Origin: Amyloporia xantha
Lineage: Eukaryota > Basidiomycota > Agaricomycetes > Polyporales > Adustoporiaceae
Assembly: GCA_036971615.1 (NCBI GenBank)
Contig: JAYKKR010000001.1
Span: forward strand, 682,001-746,000
DNA length: 64,000 nt
Direction of reading: 5' to 3'
Under the pieces are notes generated by a model. The model was not told where the DNA came from. It did no database searches and saw nothing but the letters and a program-made list of their open reading frames with translations. How positions within the stretch are numbered: the first letter of the stretch is position 1; every line of letters begins with the position of its first letter. Positions 1 through 12,427 of this stretch are shown here, piece by piece. The position numbers and the translations under genes are program-made.

Positions 1-1315
1 AGAAAGATGTGATCGTTTAGTGAGCCTGAACATCTTCTCATCTAGCGTGAGCACGTCAATATATTGAATGCTCGACGCCGACGAATCTGTATGGGCTCCA
101 ACTAATTGACATGATCAGAAGCAATTGATAAAGATTAGATTCAGAAGGGAATTCTCTTACTAATGGTTGCGCTGGCGCTCTCTAGGACGCCTCAAAAGCC
201 GCCGAATCTGATACTCTGCAGGGGAATAGAGACTAGAACTCACCTCGACAAACCTTCAATGAAGTATCAGGCTGTTCAATGCAAACACAGGCACCTCTGA
301 CAGATAACCAGAAAAGGAAACACTGCATCTCATGAGCCGTTCAGGAATTAGGACTGCGATTCAGGGGAATGACAGCTTCTGTATCTGAGAAGACTGTTGG
401 CGGTGGTCATAGCAGGGACTCAGTAGATAGCATGCGAGCGAATGTAGTTAGCTTATTGCTTTGTATCACATCTCTGATCCCATGGCCACCGGCCCCCGTG
501 CCTCCTTTATGCAATCTAGCATAGCAACTTTTGACCGAGTGGCACGATCAAATGGTGCCTCCGTCACTGACGGACAACGGTGTACCGTTTCTGTTGAAAC
601 ACTTTTAGGATGAACTGCATAACTTCCACAAGTTTTCAAAATGAATACGAACAATATGCTAGGCCCACCTACCTGAATATAAGGTGTTGGCGTCACTGCT
701 ACGGGTTTCTGCGGAAGCGAGTTCAGGCTCCTTGTAAGCACCGTACTTATCAGGAAAGTAGCGACCTAGCCAGGATATTTGCAAGCATACTCCCATATGC
801 TCGTCAAGTGTAACAAACAGTACACATCTCTGATCTGGGGCCAGTTCGCCAGAACAGACCGTGTGTATGTATCTCAAGGAAATCACTCCTCGCTTGGGCA
901 TACCAATGAGACATGTGTCAATGTACGGAGGAGATTTCTCGAAGTTACAATTGCCATACTCTCATAGCTTGATACGGAGTGTTACGCATGTAAATCGAGT
1001 GTTATAAGTCGGGTTGCTGGCATGCGCTGGTACGGTAGCGACGACCGAGTCGCGACTTCACGATCACATGATTGACGACACGCTTGTGGCTGAAAAATCT
1101 TGAGATTACCTTCACTCACACCTGGCCTAGTGATGAGATAATTTCGATACATTCTGCACGTATTTCGTGGATACAGTCGCAGTATGCATGCTCTATTCAC
1201 ACTTTCGCTTCCTTCGTAATGACCATCCTCTCACAACCGGCCGAACTTGTCAAGTGGAGGTCTTCCGAACGTTGGCTAAGAAGTTATGCGCCAATCAGTG
1301 CACGCTCTGAGCCAC
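1..1315. other. gene-free left edge
   Basis: I see no recognisable protein, RNA gene or repeat here. Open frames are short, start at arbitrary Met codons and overlap on both strands, as expected by chance. The region lies beyond the 3' end of the aldo/keto reductase and probably holds its 3' UTR close to position 1315. Confidence 0.5.
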
Positions 1316-3138
1316 TTACTCTGAAGAACGGCTCACCTGTTCAGCGGTCTTATTGTCCAGAATCTTGTCAATTTTCGCCAAGATCTCCGGGGTTAGCTTG
1401 GGGATGACATCGAGCGCCTTCAGGTTCTCAATGACCTGCTCGGGCTTCGACGCGCCGAGGATAACCGTACTTGTGTTCGGGTTGACCGCAACCCACGCGA
1501 GAGCGAGCTGGGGCATGGTACAGCCAAGCTCTGGGAACGAGCTTGAGTCATCTCCGAAAGACAGGGCCCGGAACGATCCGCTTACCTTTCTCAGCAAGTT
1601 CAGCCAGAGTGCGGACTTTCTCGAGCTTCTTCATGCCCTCTTCTTCGTTGAGACTCTGAATGGTGTTCTGGAAGAAGTCCTTGTGGTTGGCATATCGGGA
1701 TCCCTCAGGAATGCCGTTGTTGTACTAGTGATAAGTTCATTCTAAGATGACTTGCCAATTTGAGCTATCGAAGATCCACTTTACCTTCCCTGTCAGCAAG
1801 CCGCTGGCAAGTGCAGACCACACGGTTGTACCAATCTGGTACTTCTTGTAGATGGGCCTGAATGTGTACAATTAGCGTGACATCGCGTGTGTCTTCATCA
1901 GACTGCTCACGCATATTCGCTTTCCGGGCGTTCGCGGTGGAACATGCTGAGAGACAGATCAGAGATCCAGGACTAAGGCCCACGTTCGTTGGACACATAC
2001 TGATGCTGGCACTGCTCTGCGATAGGACCGATGAGGCCGAGCTTGTCGGCGACGTCTGACAAAGCAATCTCGTTGAGCATAGAACCCTCACGGTCGGCAA
2101 TAGATGCTAAAAGAGCTTACGGTACGCTTCCTCAATCTCACGAGCAGACCATTCTGACGTCGCCCAATAGAAAGCCTACATTGAACTGCTTCAGCGTTGT
2201 TTCTCTCAGGAGAAAGACTGGCTAGACATACCCAGCCCTGCTCGATGACAAAGTTAAAGGCGCGAACCACCTCCTCCATCGGAACTACGTAAAAAATTAG
2301 TCAACTCTGACATGGAAGCGTCGGGCATCGTATCTCACCGCTGCTGTCGGGACGGTGAGCGAAGATCACATCGACGTAATCCATACCGAGACGAGCCAGA
2401 GACGCCTTCGTCCCTTCAATGATGCTAGACTAGCGTGAGCTGCAGCTCTAGAGATTCGCATATTCTCGAACTTACTGTTTTCTCGACAATCCAGTACCAT
2501 TAGGGTTCTTGCGATGACCCCAAAACAGCTTGGTAGTGATGACTAGATCGGTTCGCCGAAGACCCAACTCTCTGATTACTCGACCCCTGGAATGAAACAT
2601 AGAGTCCGTCAGACGCCGCCCAGCTCCGGGTTCTTGAACTGTCAACCTGAAACAGATGCATACATTTCAATCTCAGAGTTTCCGTCTGCATACACCTCCG
2701 CGGTGTCGAACCTGAGAAAACGGTATCAATGCTCCGTCACTGAAGTTCCTGCCGCATGGGCATGGAACATAGGAAAGCATTTACATGTTGATACCATGGT
2801 CGAATGCTGTCTTGATGATATCCTATATCCACCCAACACAACGGAGAGCCGAGAAAATGAAATCAGCAAGGATGCTTCTCTTCTCCTGATCATCAGGCAC
2901 CAGATGAGATCCTTCCAACTCACCTTGACAGGATCACCGACCACAGTCCCACCGAGCGTCAACCCTGCACAGATCCAACCACAACATTCAATTCAGATCC
3001 GGACATCAAGAAGGCGGGATTCGTATCGGATGAATGCTCACATCCGCCGAGAGAGAAGACGGGCACGCGCAGGCCGCTGGGACCAAGTCTCCTGAAGGCC
3101 ATGCCCTTGCTGTCGTACTCAATTGTTGCTTCCGTCAT
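1316..3138 (-). CDS. aldo/keto reductase, Kv-beta (AKR6)-like
   Basis: NAD(P)H-dependent carbonyl reductase of the branch related to potassium-channel beta subunits, expected to be cytosolic; its substrate is unknown. The start at 3138 gives an N-terminus that leads into [19 protein letters not shown] (intron 2965-3041 removed). The four catalytic AKR residues can be read on later exons: Asp in FDTAE, Tyr in VYADGN, Lys in ITTKLFWG and His in FAHRPDSS. Then follow [53 protein letters not shown] and the C-terminal cofactor-binding stretch [16 protein letters not shown]. About eight or nine exons; the intron 1531-1585 (GTAAGC...CCCAG) is clear. The canonical WSPL reads WSAL here. Length, about 340 residues, is normal. 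A TATATAAG box lies about 80 bases upstream. The family is certain, the physiological role is not. Confidence 0.9.
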
Positions 3139-3902
3139 TATTCAACGCTGGCGGGATTTTCAGAGGGAAACGAGTGTTTGCAAAGACCTCGAGAGCGAAG
3201 CGCGGCATTGATCCGCCCTTATATACTACTCGGACTCCCGCTAAGGTACCATACCGCGTCATTTGTTGACTCGCTAACGGAGCAAAGGACACGGTGCCCC
3301 TGAGACGGTCGGCAGCTCAGTCAGCACTTTGCTATCGTTCGCACTATCGAGACCAACGAGAATTTAGTGTCTAATCACAGGGATCGATAATGAGATAATA
3401 TAATGCGTGGAATGGGGTAAGATATCTCCCCCAAATTTGCCGCCATGGCAGAAGTCATTGTGCGACTGAGATAGTAAAATATAGACCGCTCTTCTGTACG
3501 CACTGGATGCTGGAAACACCGACGAGCGGTGGGAAACGGTCGAGGATGCAAATTTTGACAAGTTACCGGCGTATTGGCGTTGGCGCATGGTGCGCGTGAG
3601 ATTGTCTCCGCAGGCACATGAGTATTGCTAACCGCTATGGATAAACATTTAAGCAACATTGCCCGGTAATGTAGCCGCTGGTTCTGCTGGAGGCCACAGC
3701 TGCACAGCAAGTTGTCCAGTTCGAGGAGCAGCTCAGTCGCGAAACGCGGTCAAGAAACTGGTCAGGAGGTCGTGATGGGCGCTAGCGACGACTGGAGTCA
3801 CGCGATTGGGACCGTGGGGAATTTCCTACTTGGGGTAACCGCCTCATGCTGCAAGGTGCCACTTCGCCTTTGTCTTTCACCACATTGTCCAACGACACTA
3901 AG
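3139..3902. other. divergent intergenic region
   Basis: Upstream region shared by the leftward aldo/keto reductase and the rightward FAS1 gene. Apart from the TATA box of the reductase I see no coding sequence or repeat. Confidence 0.45.
3218..3225 (-). promoter_or_regulatory. TATA box of the aldo/keto reductase
   Basis: The minus strand reads TATATAAG, 80 bases upstream of the start codon at 3138. That spacing leaves room for a normal TSS and a short 5' UTR. Confidence 0.55.
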
Positions 3903-4687
3903 ATGCGCCTGCTATTGCATTCCCTATTCCTCTCACCTCTACTCTCATTTGCCGCGCTTGTAGATCAAATGGTTTTGCCACAGCACCCAGAGGGCTCTTC
4001 CGTTCTAGACGAAGGTTACACGCCTTTGACAAATGCCCAACCCACGCTAGCAGACTTGCTTACCATCGAGTCTTCTGCTTCCATATTCTATTCTTACTCA
4101 AGGGAGATCCAGCTGAGCGCGCTGTTTGCTGACGAGAGCGTCCGGATTACGCTGTTAGTGCCGACGAACAAGGCAGTGATGGCCCTGGCGAGGAAGCCGT
4201 GAGTTGTGGCGCTTTCATTACTTGAGCTCGTGGGTAACAGTTTCTGGGAATAGTCACGAAGGTCCTAAGCCCATCAATGAAGGCGTTATTTTACCAGAGA
4301 AGGAGTTCGACAATGTGTCCAAGGAGAATGTGGAACGATGGGTGTCGGCACACATCATTCCCGTGAGTTTCAGTAGCCAAAGGTTTGACTTGACATCATT
4401 TTATTATGAGTTCCAGCGCTCTCCAATATCCCTTCTCTCACCAAGCACGCACGACACCATGCTAGCGGGTAAGAATGTCACTTTCCAAAAAGTGAGCGGC
4501 GACGAGAATGCTCCGGAGTGGACACGTGTCCAGCTGGAGGACGATGTTCGCCTGGCTAGCATGAAGGAGGTGAGAGGCTGTCGTTATCTGTCCGTCTCGG
4601 ATCTATACCATGCTAAAACCGGATTTGATGTGACAGGCTCAAAACGGCGTGATGTATATCATAGACGGAACTGTCAAATTTGAGTAA
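3903..4687 (+). CDS. small secreted FAS1 (fasciclin) domain protein
   Basis: Four exons (3903-4198, 4254-4362, 4417-4569, 4637-4687) join to 202 residues. The start at 3903 was chosen because the next residues, MRLLLHSLFLSPLLSFAALV, form a signal peptide; an upstream in-frame Met would bury it. One FAS1 domain follows from about residue 45: TLADLLTIESSASIFYSY opens it, then TLLVPTNKAVMAL (the FAS1 H1 box, usually TxFAPTNxAF), an H...I..V segment in WVSAHIIP, and the terminal strand GVMYIIDGTVKF (H2-like). The usual H1 wording is relaxed. There is no GPI signal or second FAS1 repeat, whereas many fungal FAS1 proteins carry two. FAS1 domains act in cell-surface adhesion; this one is expected outside the cell or in the secretory route. 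The family assignment is good, the role is inferred. Confidence 0.85.
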
Positions 4688-7600
4688 TGTATCATTTATA
4701 GCCACCTTGTTCTTCAGCTTGTACAGTATTGCATTTGACCATTTTAGTTTATTGTACAGGATTTAACATGAGAAACAATCTCGATTGTGTATCATTGTGT
4801 ATAGCTACCAGCACTTCTGTAGGTCTGATCAGCATCGGTCTTGACACTTCAAGACCAATGCGGGTCGGACAAACCGAAGTGGTGGTGGACTCAATTTGAC
4901 TCTTTAATGAAACCAGGACATGCATGAGAATGAGATTGGGCAAGTCATTTACATAGAATATTTTGCCTCGACTTTGGGATATCATTCCCTCTGGTATGCT
5001 ATATGACTAATTCACTCTCTTATCCTGTGGAAGACTCACCGCTCTGTTCCGGCCGCCACTTGGAATCAGGGTCCTGTGTGAAGTTAATGCCCAAGCATCG
5101 TTAACGTTGAAAGATCCTCCTGGGTGTCCGAGGATGTTCAGATGTCAACACATGGTATTCCTCACTTTGTCAGCGACAGGTTTTCTCTTCGGCACCTGCA
5201 ATAATTCCCATCAGCTGGGGTGCATCGGTCACGATAGGTGCGTAAAAATAGCGATCAGCTTCTAGGCCGCCCTGATACTAATGTTGCAGGAAGAGATCCT
5301 CTCGAATCTGCGATCTGATTCATACGCTGTCCCGTTTCTCTCGTATCCTGTTCTGTTCCGTAATTGCGAATCGCGCCACCTAATTGCGAGCTGCAGTAAG
5401 GTTGGCTACTTCCTTCCTATCATCATCGTCGACTAGACCGTGTTATGGCCGTCGCTCCGATCAGGGCCAGCTACTTTGTCAAAACGTGTAAACGGCCGCC
5501 GGCGAAGAAGGTACGCCACAGTCAGTTGAGCCACACCTATTGGACGATACGTGAATTTGCACTCGACCCTGTTGACCACGGGTAGCATGGACGTAGCTCT
5601 TGACACTCCGCCCAAAGCAAATTCACTGCCCACCTTTGGATGTTACCCCATCTAGGGTGTATATTCAGAACTTTTCATCGAACGCACGAGTCTTGTGTCA
5701 CAGTCAAAAATGGCTTTGGTGCTTCATTTCGGTCTCAATGCGGTCATCCTTGACGAGTCTTTCAGAGCTGACGTCACATGGGCTCAATTTGTTACCCTGC
5801 CCGTCTTCCCCTTCCTCTATTCTCTTGGGCGATCCTGACGTTACCATCCGTACCAAAGCTGCCGTCATTGTCATGGTCCTTTTCTATCAAAAGTCCCCGT
5901 TGTTTATCTCGAAAGACTTGATGACATGGAACGGCGCCTTCTCGGGATCCGCACCATTCCTGATAAGCAGGTCGGCGCGTAAACGCCTATTGGTCATTAT
6001 ACTTTTTGGCTGTTTGAAGTCGACGTCTCTCCTCACGCTGTCACATACTCTGTCATGCAATTGTCATTGCTTACACTCCATTTTCGTCCTGCCGTGTTGT
6101 GACTAACAGCTCCGTCTTCCTGTCATTCACACACACTGTGCATGTCCGATGCAGGCGCAGCAGGTCATTCCTCTTGTCAACTGCACCCATTGTCAGCGGC
6201 CCGGGATAAGCCACTAATAGCCGTCGTCAGGGTTCGAATTCATAATATACTCGGTGCGCAAAGGAACAAACAAACCTTCCATGCTCATCATGGATCTACT
6301 TCGCACAAGATGTTCCACATTATCGGTCAGGTGCACGTTCTTCCTGTCGTCTTCTCTCGTTGCATTGCCTCGCGTATCGGCAGCTGTGGGGCCCCGCAAA
6401 CGCGCAAGCCGCGACTCGGACATGCGTTCCCTCCTTTCCCTCCTTTTTGCCACCACAGCGCCAACGACGTCCTCGAGGCACGAAGATCTACGTGTTTTCG
6501 GACCATCCTGTCCGCACTGACATGGAAGTTGGATTTCGAGGGTTCAAACAGTGTTGCCGCACGGCGCATAAGTCGACGTCGAGGGTGCAATCGACGCGAT
6601 GGCTGGCGGCATTGCACAGCGTTCTTCTCGAATTGACATGCGTCTCAACCAAAGTCGTTCGAACGCCGCCGCCCCTTCTGTGACGGGCTTGGCCTCAGAT
6701 CGCAGCTAGAGTGGAATGCACTGACGAATGACCATCTACGGGCGTCTGGCGCCCCTGTCTGCGGTCAGGAGGAAGCCAATCTGCACCCCGAATCTGCACT
6801 CCGCCGTATCTCAAATTCATCCAAAACAGCCTCATAGTTGCTTGAAGCCGAATTTAATATTCACCATTTCAATTTGATCTCAAATGCCAATGGGAGCTGG
6901 ATCCCAAGTCGATCATATATCCTGTATCTCGGGAGCGCTGCAATATTCACTCAGGATCTTCGTAGGTTGCATTTGGCACCTCTGCCGTTGATTTGCATCA
7001 GCACGGTGCCCGGCCGATTCTGCTGCGGCGACAGCGCCCCGTGAACATCGGGAGCAGCCAGGAATAATCGATATGCAAGCAATTACCTACAATATAACCT
7101 CAGTGAGGAGTCACACCTGTGAACTCGCCGAACGAGCGTCTTCCGCCAACCTAGACTCTCCCGCTCGTAGCATCCCTGAACTATCCAGCACCCGTGCTCA
7201 TCGGAACAACTAGTTCACAGATCATTCAACGTCTGTTCTCAAAACACATTGCATTAGTCGTGTATTAGCTTCCATTGCAAGCGCAACAAAGTCCAGCGCT
7301 GTCTGTAATCAGCCGGTGAGTGCTTTTGCCGGCACGTCCAGCACAGGCGCTGATCGACTCTCTTGGCCGGAAGTAGTAACTAAGAACAGACTTAGCTCTC
7401 GTGTGGCCCTGATGCTGAAGATGTCTTAAGTTACGGTACGGCCGTGACGCCCTGCATATGTCTCAGGGTGCTGCGGCTTCTCCCATCTGCTTCGCGCGCT
7501 CTTAGCCTCCATGAGTCCCTCTATCTTACCAGTCCATCGGCAGATGACACCACAAACATCAATCTCCTTTCATTGATCGAAATGAGAACCAAACAACGAG

Positions 7601-8800
7601 TTAAGATGGGCCCGACAGAGTTGGTGGCAACTATCACAAGACGAAACGCAGCATCATCGCACCACCCTGCTTCGACCAGTAAGCTTGTTTCTTTTAGACG
7701 CGCCAAGGCTTCGTCCTCCCTTCCCGTGAGTCGCACGAACCACCTGAGCGTAACTGAATACAGATTACAACGTACAGAGCTACAGAGCCCGCAAGAAGAT
7801 GCCGAAAGCATCTGCACCCGTACGCGCGCTCTGCCCGAGTGCCGGCATTCCTGCGGTGCGGCACGTCCCCCCCTCCTTCCGATCGTACTCGGTCCAGTAA
7901 GCTCGTCCAAGTTAGGCGCGCCACACTTCCTCTTCTCCGGCCTGTCAGTCGTCAGAGCCTATTGCGCAAACTGGCCCCGCAAATAGCTCAGCGAGCTGCG
8001 TACAACGCCCGAGCGAAGAGACCAGATGCGCGCCGGAGCCAGAGCGAGAGCGCCCTCGTCACATCCACGTAGCTACGATCGCACCCATGATCACCGCGAT
8101 CGGGACAAGACCCGTTAATGGATCCCATTGCGCGTGCGGGGATTGGCCAGAGAAAGCGTACGCTAGTCGCTCGCCGTGCCTATAATCCGAACGGGAGAAG
8201 ACCGAGGCGAGGCGAGGCCTCGACCCCCCTCCCCCCAGTATCCCCACCCCCACAAACTCGTCACTCATACGCATTAAAGCATCCGCCTTTTAGACGAGCC
8301 GGCGCATCGTGGCGTCACGTCACCACCCCCGTCACCGTCGCGGACGCGGACGCGGACCACGCACGGCGTAGACTCCGCCGGCCCATCCAGCGCCGTGACA
8401 CACTAACACTAACAGACTTGCCTGCAGCTTCGCACGGACGCACATCACACCGTCGTATCACCGTCCGTCCGCTAAGCCCTAGATGGCCTGGGCCGAAATG
8501 CGTTCCTGCAATCTCTATGTGGGTCCCGAGCACGACCACCCCCCTGAGGGCTCTCAGGGCCGGAGAGCCGTTCTCGGTAATATCCAGCACCAGCAGAAGC
8601 AGAAGATGGCCTCACAGTCCCTATCGCGGGACAGGCGGCCCAGGGGATCGGTGCTAGCGATCCAGTTGCAAGACTTATACCCGTGCTTACGATACGATAC
8701 GATGCGATACGCGGCGCGGCACTGTCGTCGACTCTGGAATTAGAACGCGGAGAGCCCATGCGTGCACACATTTCGACGTTGCGGATGTTCACTTGAAGCT
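4688..8800. other. gene-poor intergenic DNA
   Basis: No open frame here resembles a known family and none has good codon or splice support. Overlapping frames of 60-180 codons occur on both strands, which is usual in GC-rich DNA. Two segments near 7660-7730 and 7880-7945 look like weak direct repeats; both hold AGTAAGCT followed by a GCGCGCCA- or CGCGCCA-type block. Confidence 0.4.
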
Positions 8801-8887
8801 CGAGCAGCATCCCCCGATATCGCGCAGCGAGGCCGCATGCGCATGCTGCCCCCCACGCTCCAAATAGCAAGACGTGCGCGAGATGGC

Positions 8888-8930
8888 GGTCCTGGTCCTG
8901 GTCCTGGTCCTGGTCCTGGTCCTAGTCCTG
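8888..8930. repeat. (GGTCCT)n hexanucleotide microsatellite
   Basis: Six uninterrupted GGTCCT units and one variant unit in otherwise unique GC-rich DNA. Translated on either strand it gives Gly-Pro or Arg-Thr dipeptide runs, which make long spurious reading frames. Confidence 0.95.
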
Positions 8931-9744
8931 GGAGCGTCCACGTCCACGTCAGGATGATGGGGATCATCACTGGTGACTGGGATGTCTGATTCTATTCGCA
9001 ACGGGGCGATTCCGGAGAAGAAGCCGGCGGGAGAACGTTTACCCCGGATCGAGCAGCAGACGTATGCCAACGCATTCCACGTACTGAGAACTCGGTGTGT
9101 GCATCGGATGGGCCCGCGGATGGTTCTGCGTTCCAGAAGAAGGTGGGAACGGGATCCAAGGAGAGAAAGACGAAGACGAAGACGTCAGGCACACAGACCA
9201 GCACGCAGCAGCTGCCCATGTCGCCGACATGTCCGTACTTCTCGATCCAGAACCGAGAACCCAGAGTCCGCAATCCGCAATCCAGAATTGACCGGGAGCC
9301 GGGCTCAGGGATGCGCGAGGTGGTGGAGAGGACCACGACCATCCACACTGCCAGTGCGGAGTTGGGCTGCCATAAAAAGGTCGTTCAGTCGCAAAGGCAT
9401 TTGGGAGGGGGAGTGCGCCGCGTGCGTCGCACGACGGATGACTCATACCCACAGGCCGGACGACACCAGGCAGAGCCTGCGAGCATGCTAGTCTGCGAGG
9501 GACCCACTAGTGTTCTGCGAGAAGCCAAGAAGCAAGGGAAGCGCCGAGTCAATGCAAAGAAAGTTCGATCCCACCACAGACCCATAGACCCACAGCGGAG
9601 GAAGACGAAGCTGTCCACAAGACACAGTCAGAGCCAGAGTCAGCAGGCACGGGTTCGTCCTCGTTGCTATTCATGGGCGAGAAGGCAGGGACGGTGGCGG
9701 CAGCGAAGCTGCAGCTGCAGTCTCACTGCGGCGGTACGTACATG

Positions 9745-9772
9745 ACACACACACACACACATCGCGCGCGCG
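9745..9772. repeat. (AC)n followed by (CG)n dinucleotide tract
   Basis: An uninterrupted AC run of about 17 bases is followed directly by an alternating CG run. Alternating purine-pyrimidine DNA of this kind can adopt Z-form. Confidence 0.9.
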
Positions 9773-11875
9773 CTCGGTCAGCAGCAGTCAGCAGTCTCAT
9801 TATTAGCACCAGTCTTACGTGCAACGCGCGTGCAATGCGGCCCATCGAAGTCTCCCCCACCGGCGTGACGCGAATTCGAAGGACGGGGGGCTTCGAAGAA
9901 GGAGGAGTAACAGGAGATCGATGTCGCGAAGCCGCTTCTGCTCAGCTGGCCGTAGGAACCCATGGCCATCGGCGAAGAGTCGAGGATTTCGCGCTCGTCT
10001 TCGTCTTCCCTGCCGCAGGTGCACGCCGCACGCAGATAGATGGACATGGTATGGGTATCAGCGTGACGGCGCCGCCGCCCCCTGTGTCCTGAGCGATGTA
10101 CCTTGGACAGTGTACGTGCCTCTGCATGTACGTGTATACTATATACGTGCCGGGGGTGTCCAGTCAATACGCCTGCTGATTCGCATGATGCCAGGGGACG
10201 GGCTCAGACGTCGATTTGACGTCGACAGATGCTGAATGCCGGACGCTGGATAGCGGATACTGAACATCAGATGGACATCGAAATACGACGCATCTCACAA
10301 ACACGGGTGCCCGACGATCAGGCTCGCGTTGCCCGAAAAGGGTGCTCCTGCGGCCTGTGCCAGACTACTAATCGACACCACATTCCCACCGGCCGTGTGT
10401 ACCTTTATCCCCGAGGCGGGCGTGAGCGTGGGTACGCCTCGCGGAAGGAAAGGGGGAAGAAAGCGTCTAAAGCGTCTTTAGCAAGGAACGGACAGACCGT
10501 ACGCGTAGCGTGATCGCGATCCGGGGGGGAGAAGGGTCGTCGATCCCCGCGCCGGCGCGTGCGCATGTCGAGGGCATATGATCCCAAGAGCGGTACGATT
10601 CTGCCAGAGCGAGAGACTGCGAGAAGGCTGCACGCGGCGGGGCAGCGGTGTGCCGGTGTCGAGGACGTCCACGGGGGGAGGAGAGATCAGAGGGATCAGA
10701 GGGCTGTCTGAGTCTGTCCATGTCAGGCTGAGAGCTTCATGTGCACGATCAGTCGGGCGTTTAGCTGGCAGAAATCATAAATGATCGGATTCCATCTCCA
10801 ATATCCGTGTCGTTAGAGCCAACAGCCGCTCGACGTTCAATCGTTCAGTGCTCGGCTGTGCACAGAACGCATAATGTATACTTATCATCCATGTATCTAT
10901 GATTCTGCATCTCGTCGAAAGCCATACTCAGCCACCGTCACGCGTACGGCTGCAGTGATGCACAAGCAGAGCGCAAAAGCCTCCGCGCGCGAGTCTATTT
11001 GCCTGATCCGCAATCCAATCCGCATATGTACACTGATCATGATCTCACTGGCAATCGGACGCGCGACACAGGGACAAGGACGATAGACCGCGGATGTGCA
11101 GGTTGCCGGAGACTCAGCGCCGCCGCTACATAGCTGCCCGATCCGGGTCGTCGTTTGGATTCTTTATCGCGGCATCGGGCTGGGTGGCTAGGTGAAAGGT
11201 GGCACTTGGCAGAGGCCAGGTCACGACAGCACCGTGCACGGCCGGCGGAGATCGCGCGGAGGGAGGGCGACGTGAGGTGCAGGGTGTATGCACTCGGAAA
11301 TGGATCCCGGTAACGCGCGGGCAATCTCGATGGCATGGAAAAGGACGTGTACAAGGGAGAAGAAACATTACAGATCTCAAGCAAAAGCCAGAGCGAGAGT
11401 GCGATGGCGATCGATGGGCCGTGCGTGCCCAGAGGGGGTATGGGTATGCGTGCTCGACGCTCGCGATCGCCGCGAAAGGCCTTGCATCGGAATGTCGAAG
11501 TGGAGGGGGGCATGGGGAGGAGGGACACGTGAGGGCACGCAGGGCATTGAGTCGACGACGCCGCCCTGGCACAGGACACGCGCGGGGGTCAGCTGAAAGG
11601 CTGGGGCGTATGCGTGAGGGGTGCGCGTGAGGGAGGGGGTGAAGGTTCTTGCGCGTGCACCGGCTGCGAGGGAGGAGACGATAGGGTGGATCGTGGGCGT
11701 GAGCAAGGACAGGGACAGAGACGAGAACAATTCAGAATGCAAGCGATACGTGCGCAGAAAAAGAAACAGACACAGACGATTCGAGCACTACAGTGGGATT
11801 ACGGCAGCGCCGGGGGAGCAGGGCCGGATTCCGAGGCTGAGCGCGTGTGGCTGGGTGGCTTCCTCCGGAGTCTAC

Positions 11876-11938
11876 GGTCGATTGGTCGGGTTCGATTGGC
11901 GCCCGCCGATAGTCGCGCGTCACGGCGGACAAGTCACG
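11876..11938 (+). repeat. left inverted-repeat arm of the 0.55-kb element
   Basis: Matches the right arm at 12360-12427 in inverted orientation with about 90 percent identity over the outer 48 bases. Confidence 0.85.
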
Positions 11939-12359
11939 GCGTCCAGAGTAATAATAACAGCCATTGGCCCAATCTCGCAAGATAAGACTGCCGGCCATGG
12001 TTTTGTTCCATAAATGGAAAATGTCGGCGGTGCTGGGTGTGCGAAGAGGGCCACTGTTCGCCCGCCCGAGGGAGACCACCCGAGCGCAGTGAGGGAGGGT
12101 AAGGCACAATAAAGCCTCGTTCGTCGTTCGCGTGAATGAAATAAGGTGTAGTATTGGGACTAGGCGGCTTCATACAACAAGCCTTTCAAAGTCACTGCCT
12201 TTATTACAAGAACCTTCAAATTTAGACAACACTGTCTACTTAATTTGTATGCTACAATTGATTTACCTACTTAAAATGCCATAAATAGACTTATTAGTAT
12301 ATAAAATAAGCTGGCCTAAGGGTTTTTCAAGACAAATTGCATGACTGGAAAAGGGTAAA

Positions 12360-12427
12360 CGTGACTTGTGCCCGTCGTTGTGACGCGCGACTATCTACGC
12401 GCGCCAATCGAATCCGACCAATCGACC
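12360..12427 (-). repeat. right inverted-repeat arm of the 0.55-kb element
   Basis: Inverted partner of 11876-11938. It differs from the left arm by a few substitutions and a 4-5 base insertion in the inner part. Confidence 0.85.

Larger units (their letters stand above)
8801..11875. other. GC-rich region without recognised genes
   Basis: Very GC- and CpG-rich DNA with open frames in most of the six phases. Their products are Arg-, Ser- and Pro-rich with no domain I can name. Short internal repeats include GACGAA units near 9168 and repeated CGCAATCC near 9270. I found no exon chain with consistent phase and conserved motifs. Confidence 0.4.
11876..12427. mobile_element. MITE-like element with long terminal inverted repeats
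   Basis: The segment 11876-11938 matches the reverse complement of 12360-12427. Both ends begin GGTCGATTGGTCGG and continue through a shared TTCGATTGGCGC and GATAGTCGCGCGTCAC; about 44 of the first 48 bases agree, and a later block ACAAGTCACG also matches after a small indel. The element is about 550 bp and has no reading frame of its own. Its core from about 12170 to 12359 is AT-rich and contains no CpG, while the arms are CpG-rich. There is no exact target duplication next to the arms, but a direct repeat, GCTTCCTCCG(G)AG, lies just outside on both sides (11858-11870 and 12436-12447). Most likely a non-autonomous DNA transposon; the superfamily cannot be named. Confidence 0.75.

Noticed and set aside
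6228..6245. tRNA-like GGTTCGAAT word
   Set aside because: No matching T-stem and no other tRNA arms.
9095..9745. 216-codon plus-strand open frame
   Set aside because: Overlaps other frames of similar length on both strands, runs through simple repeats, no family features.
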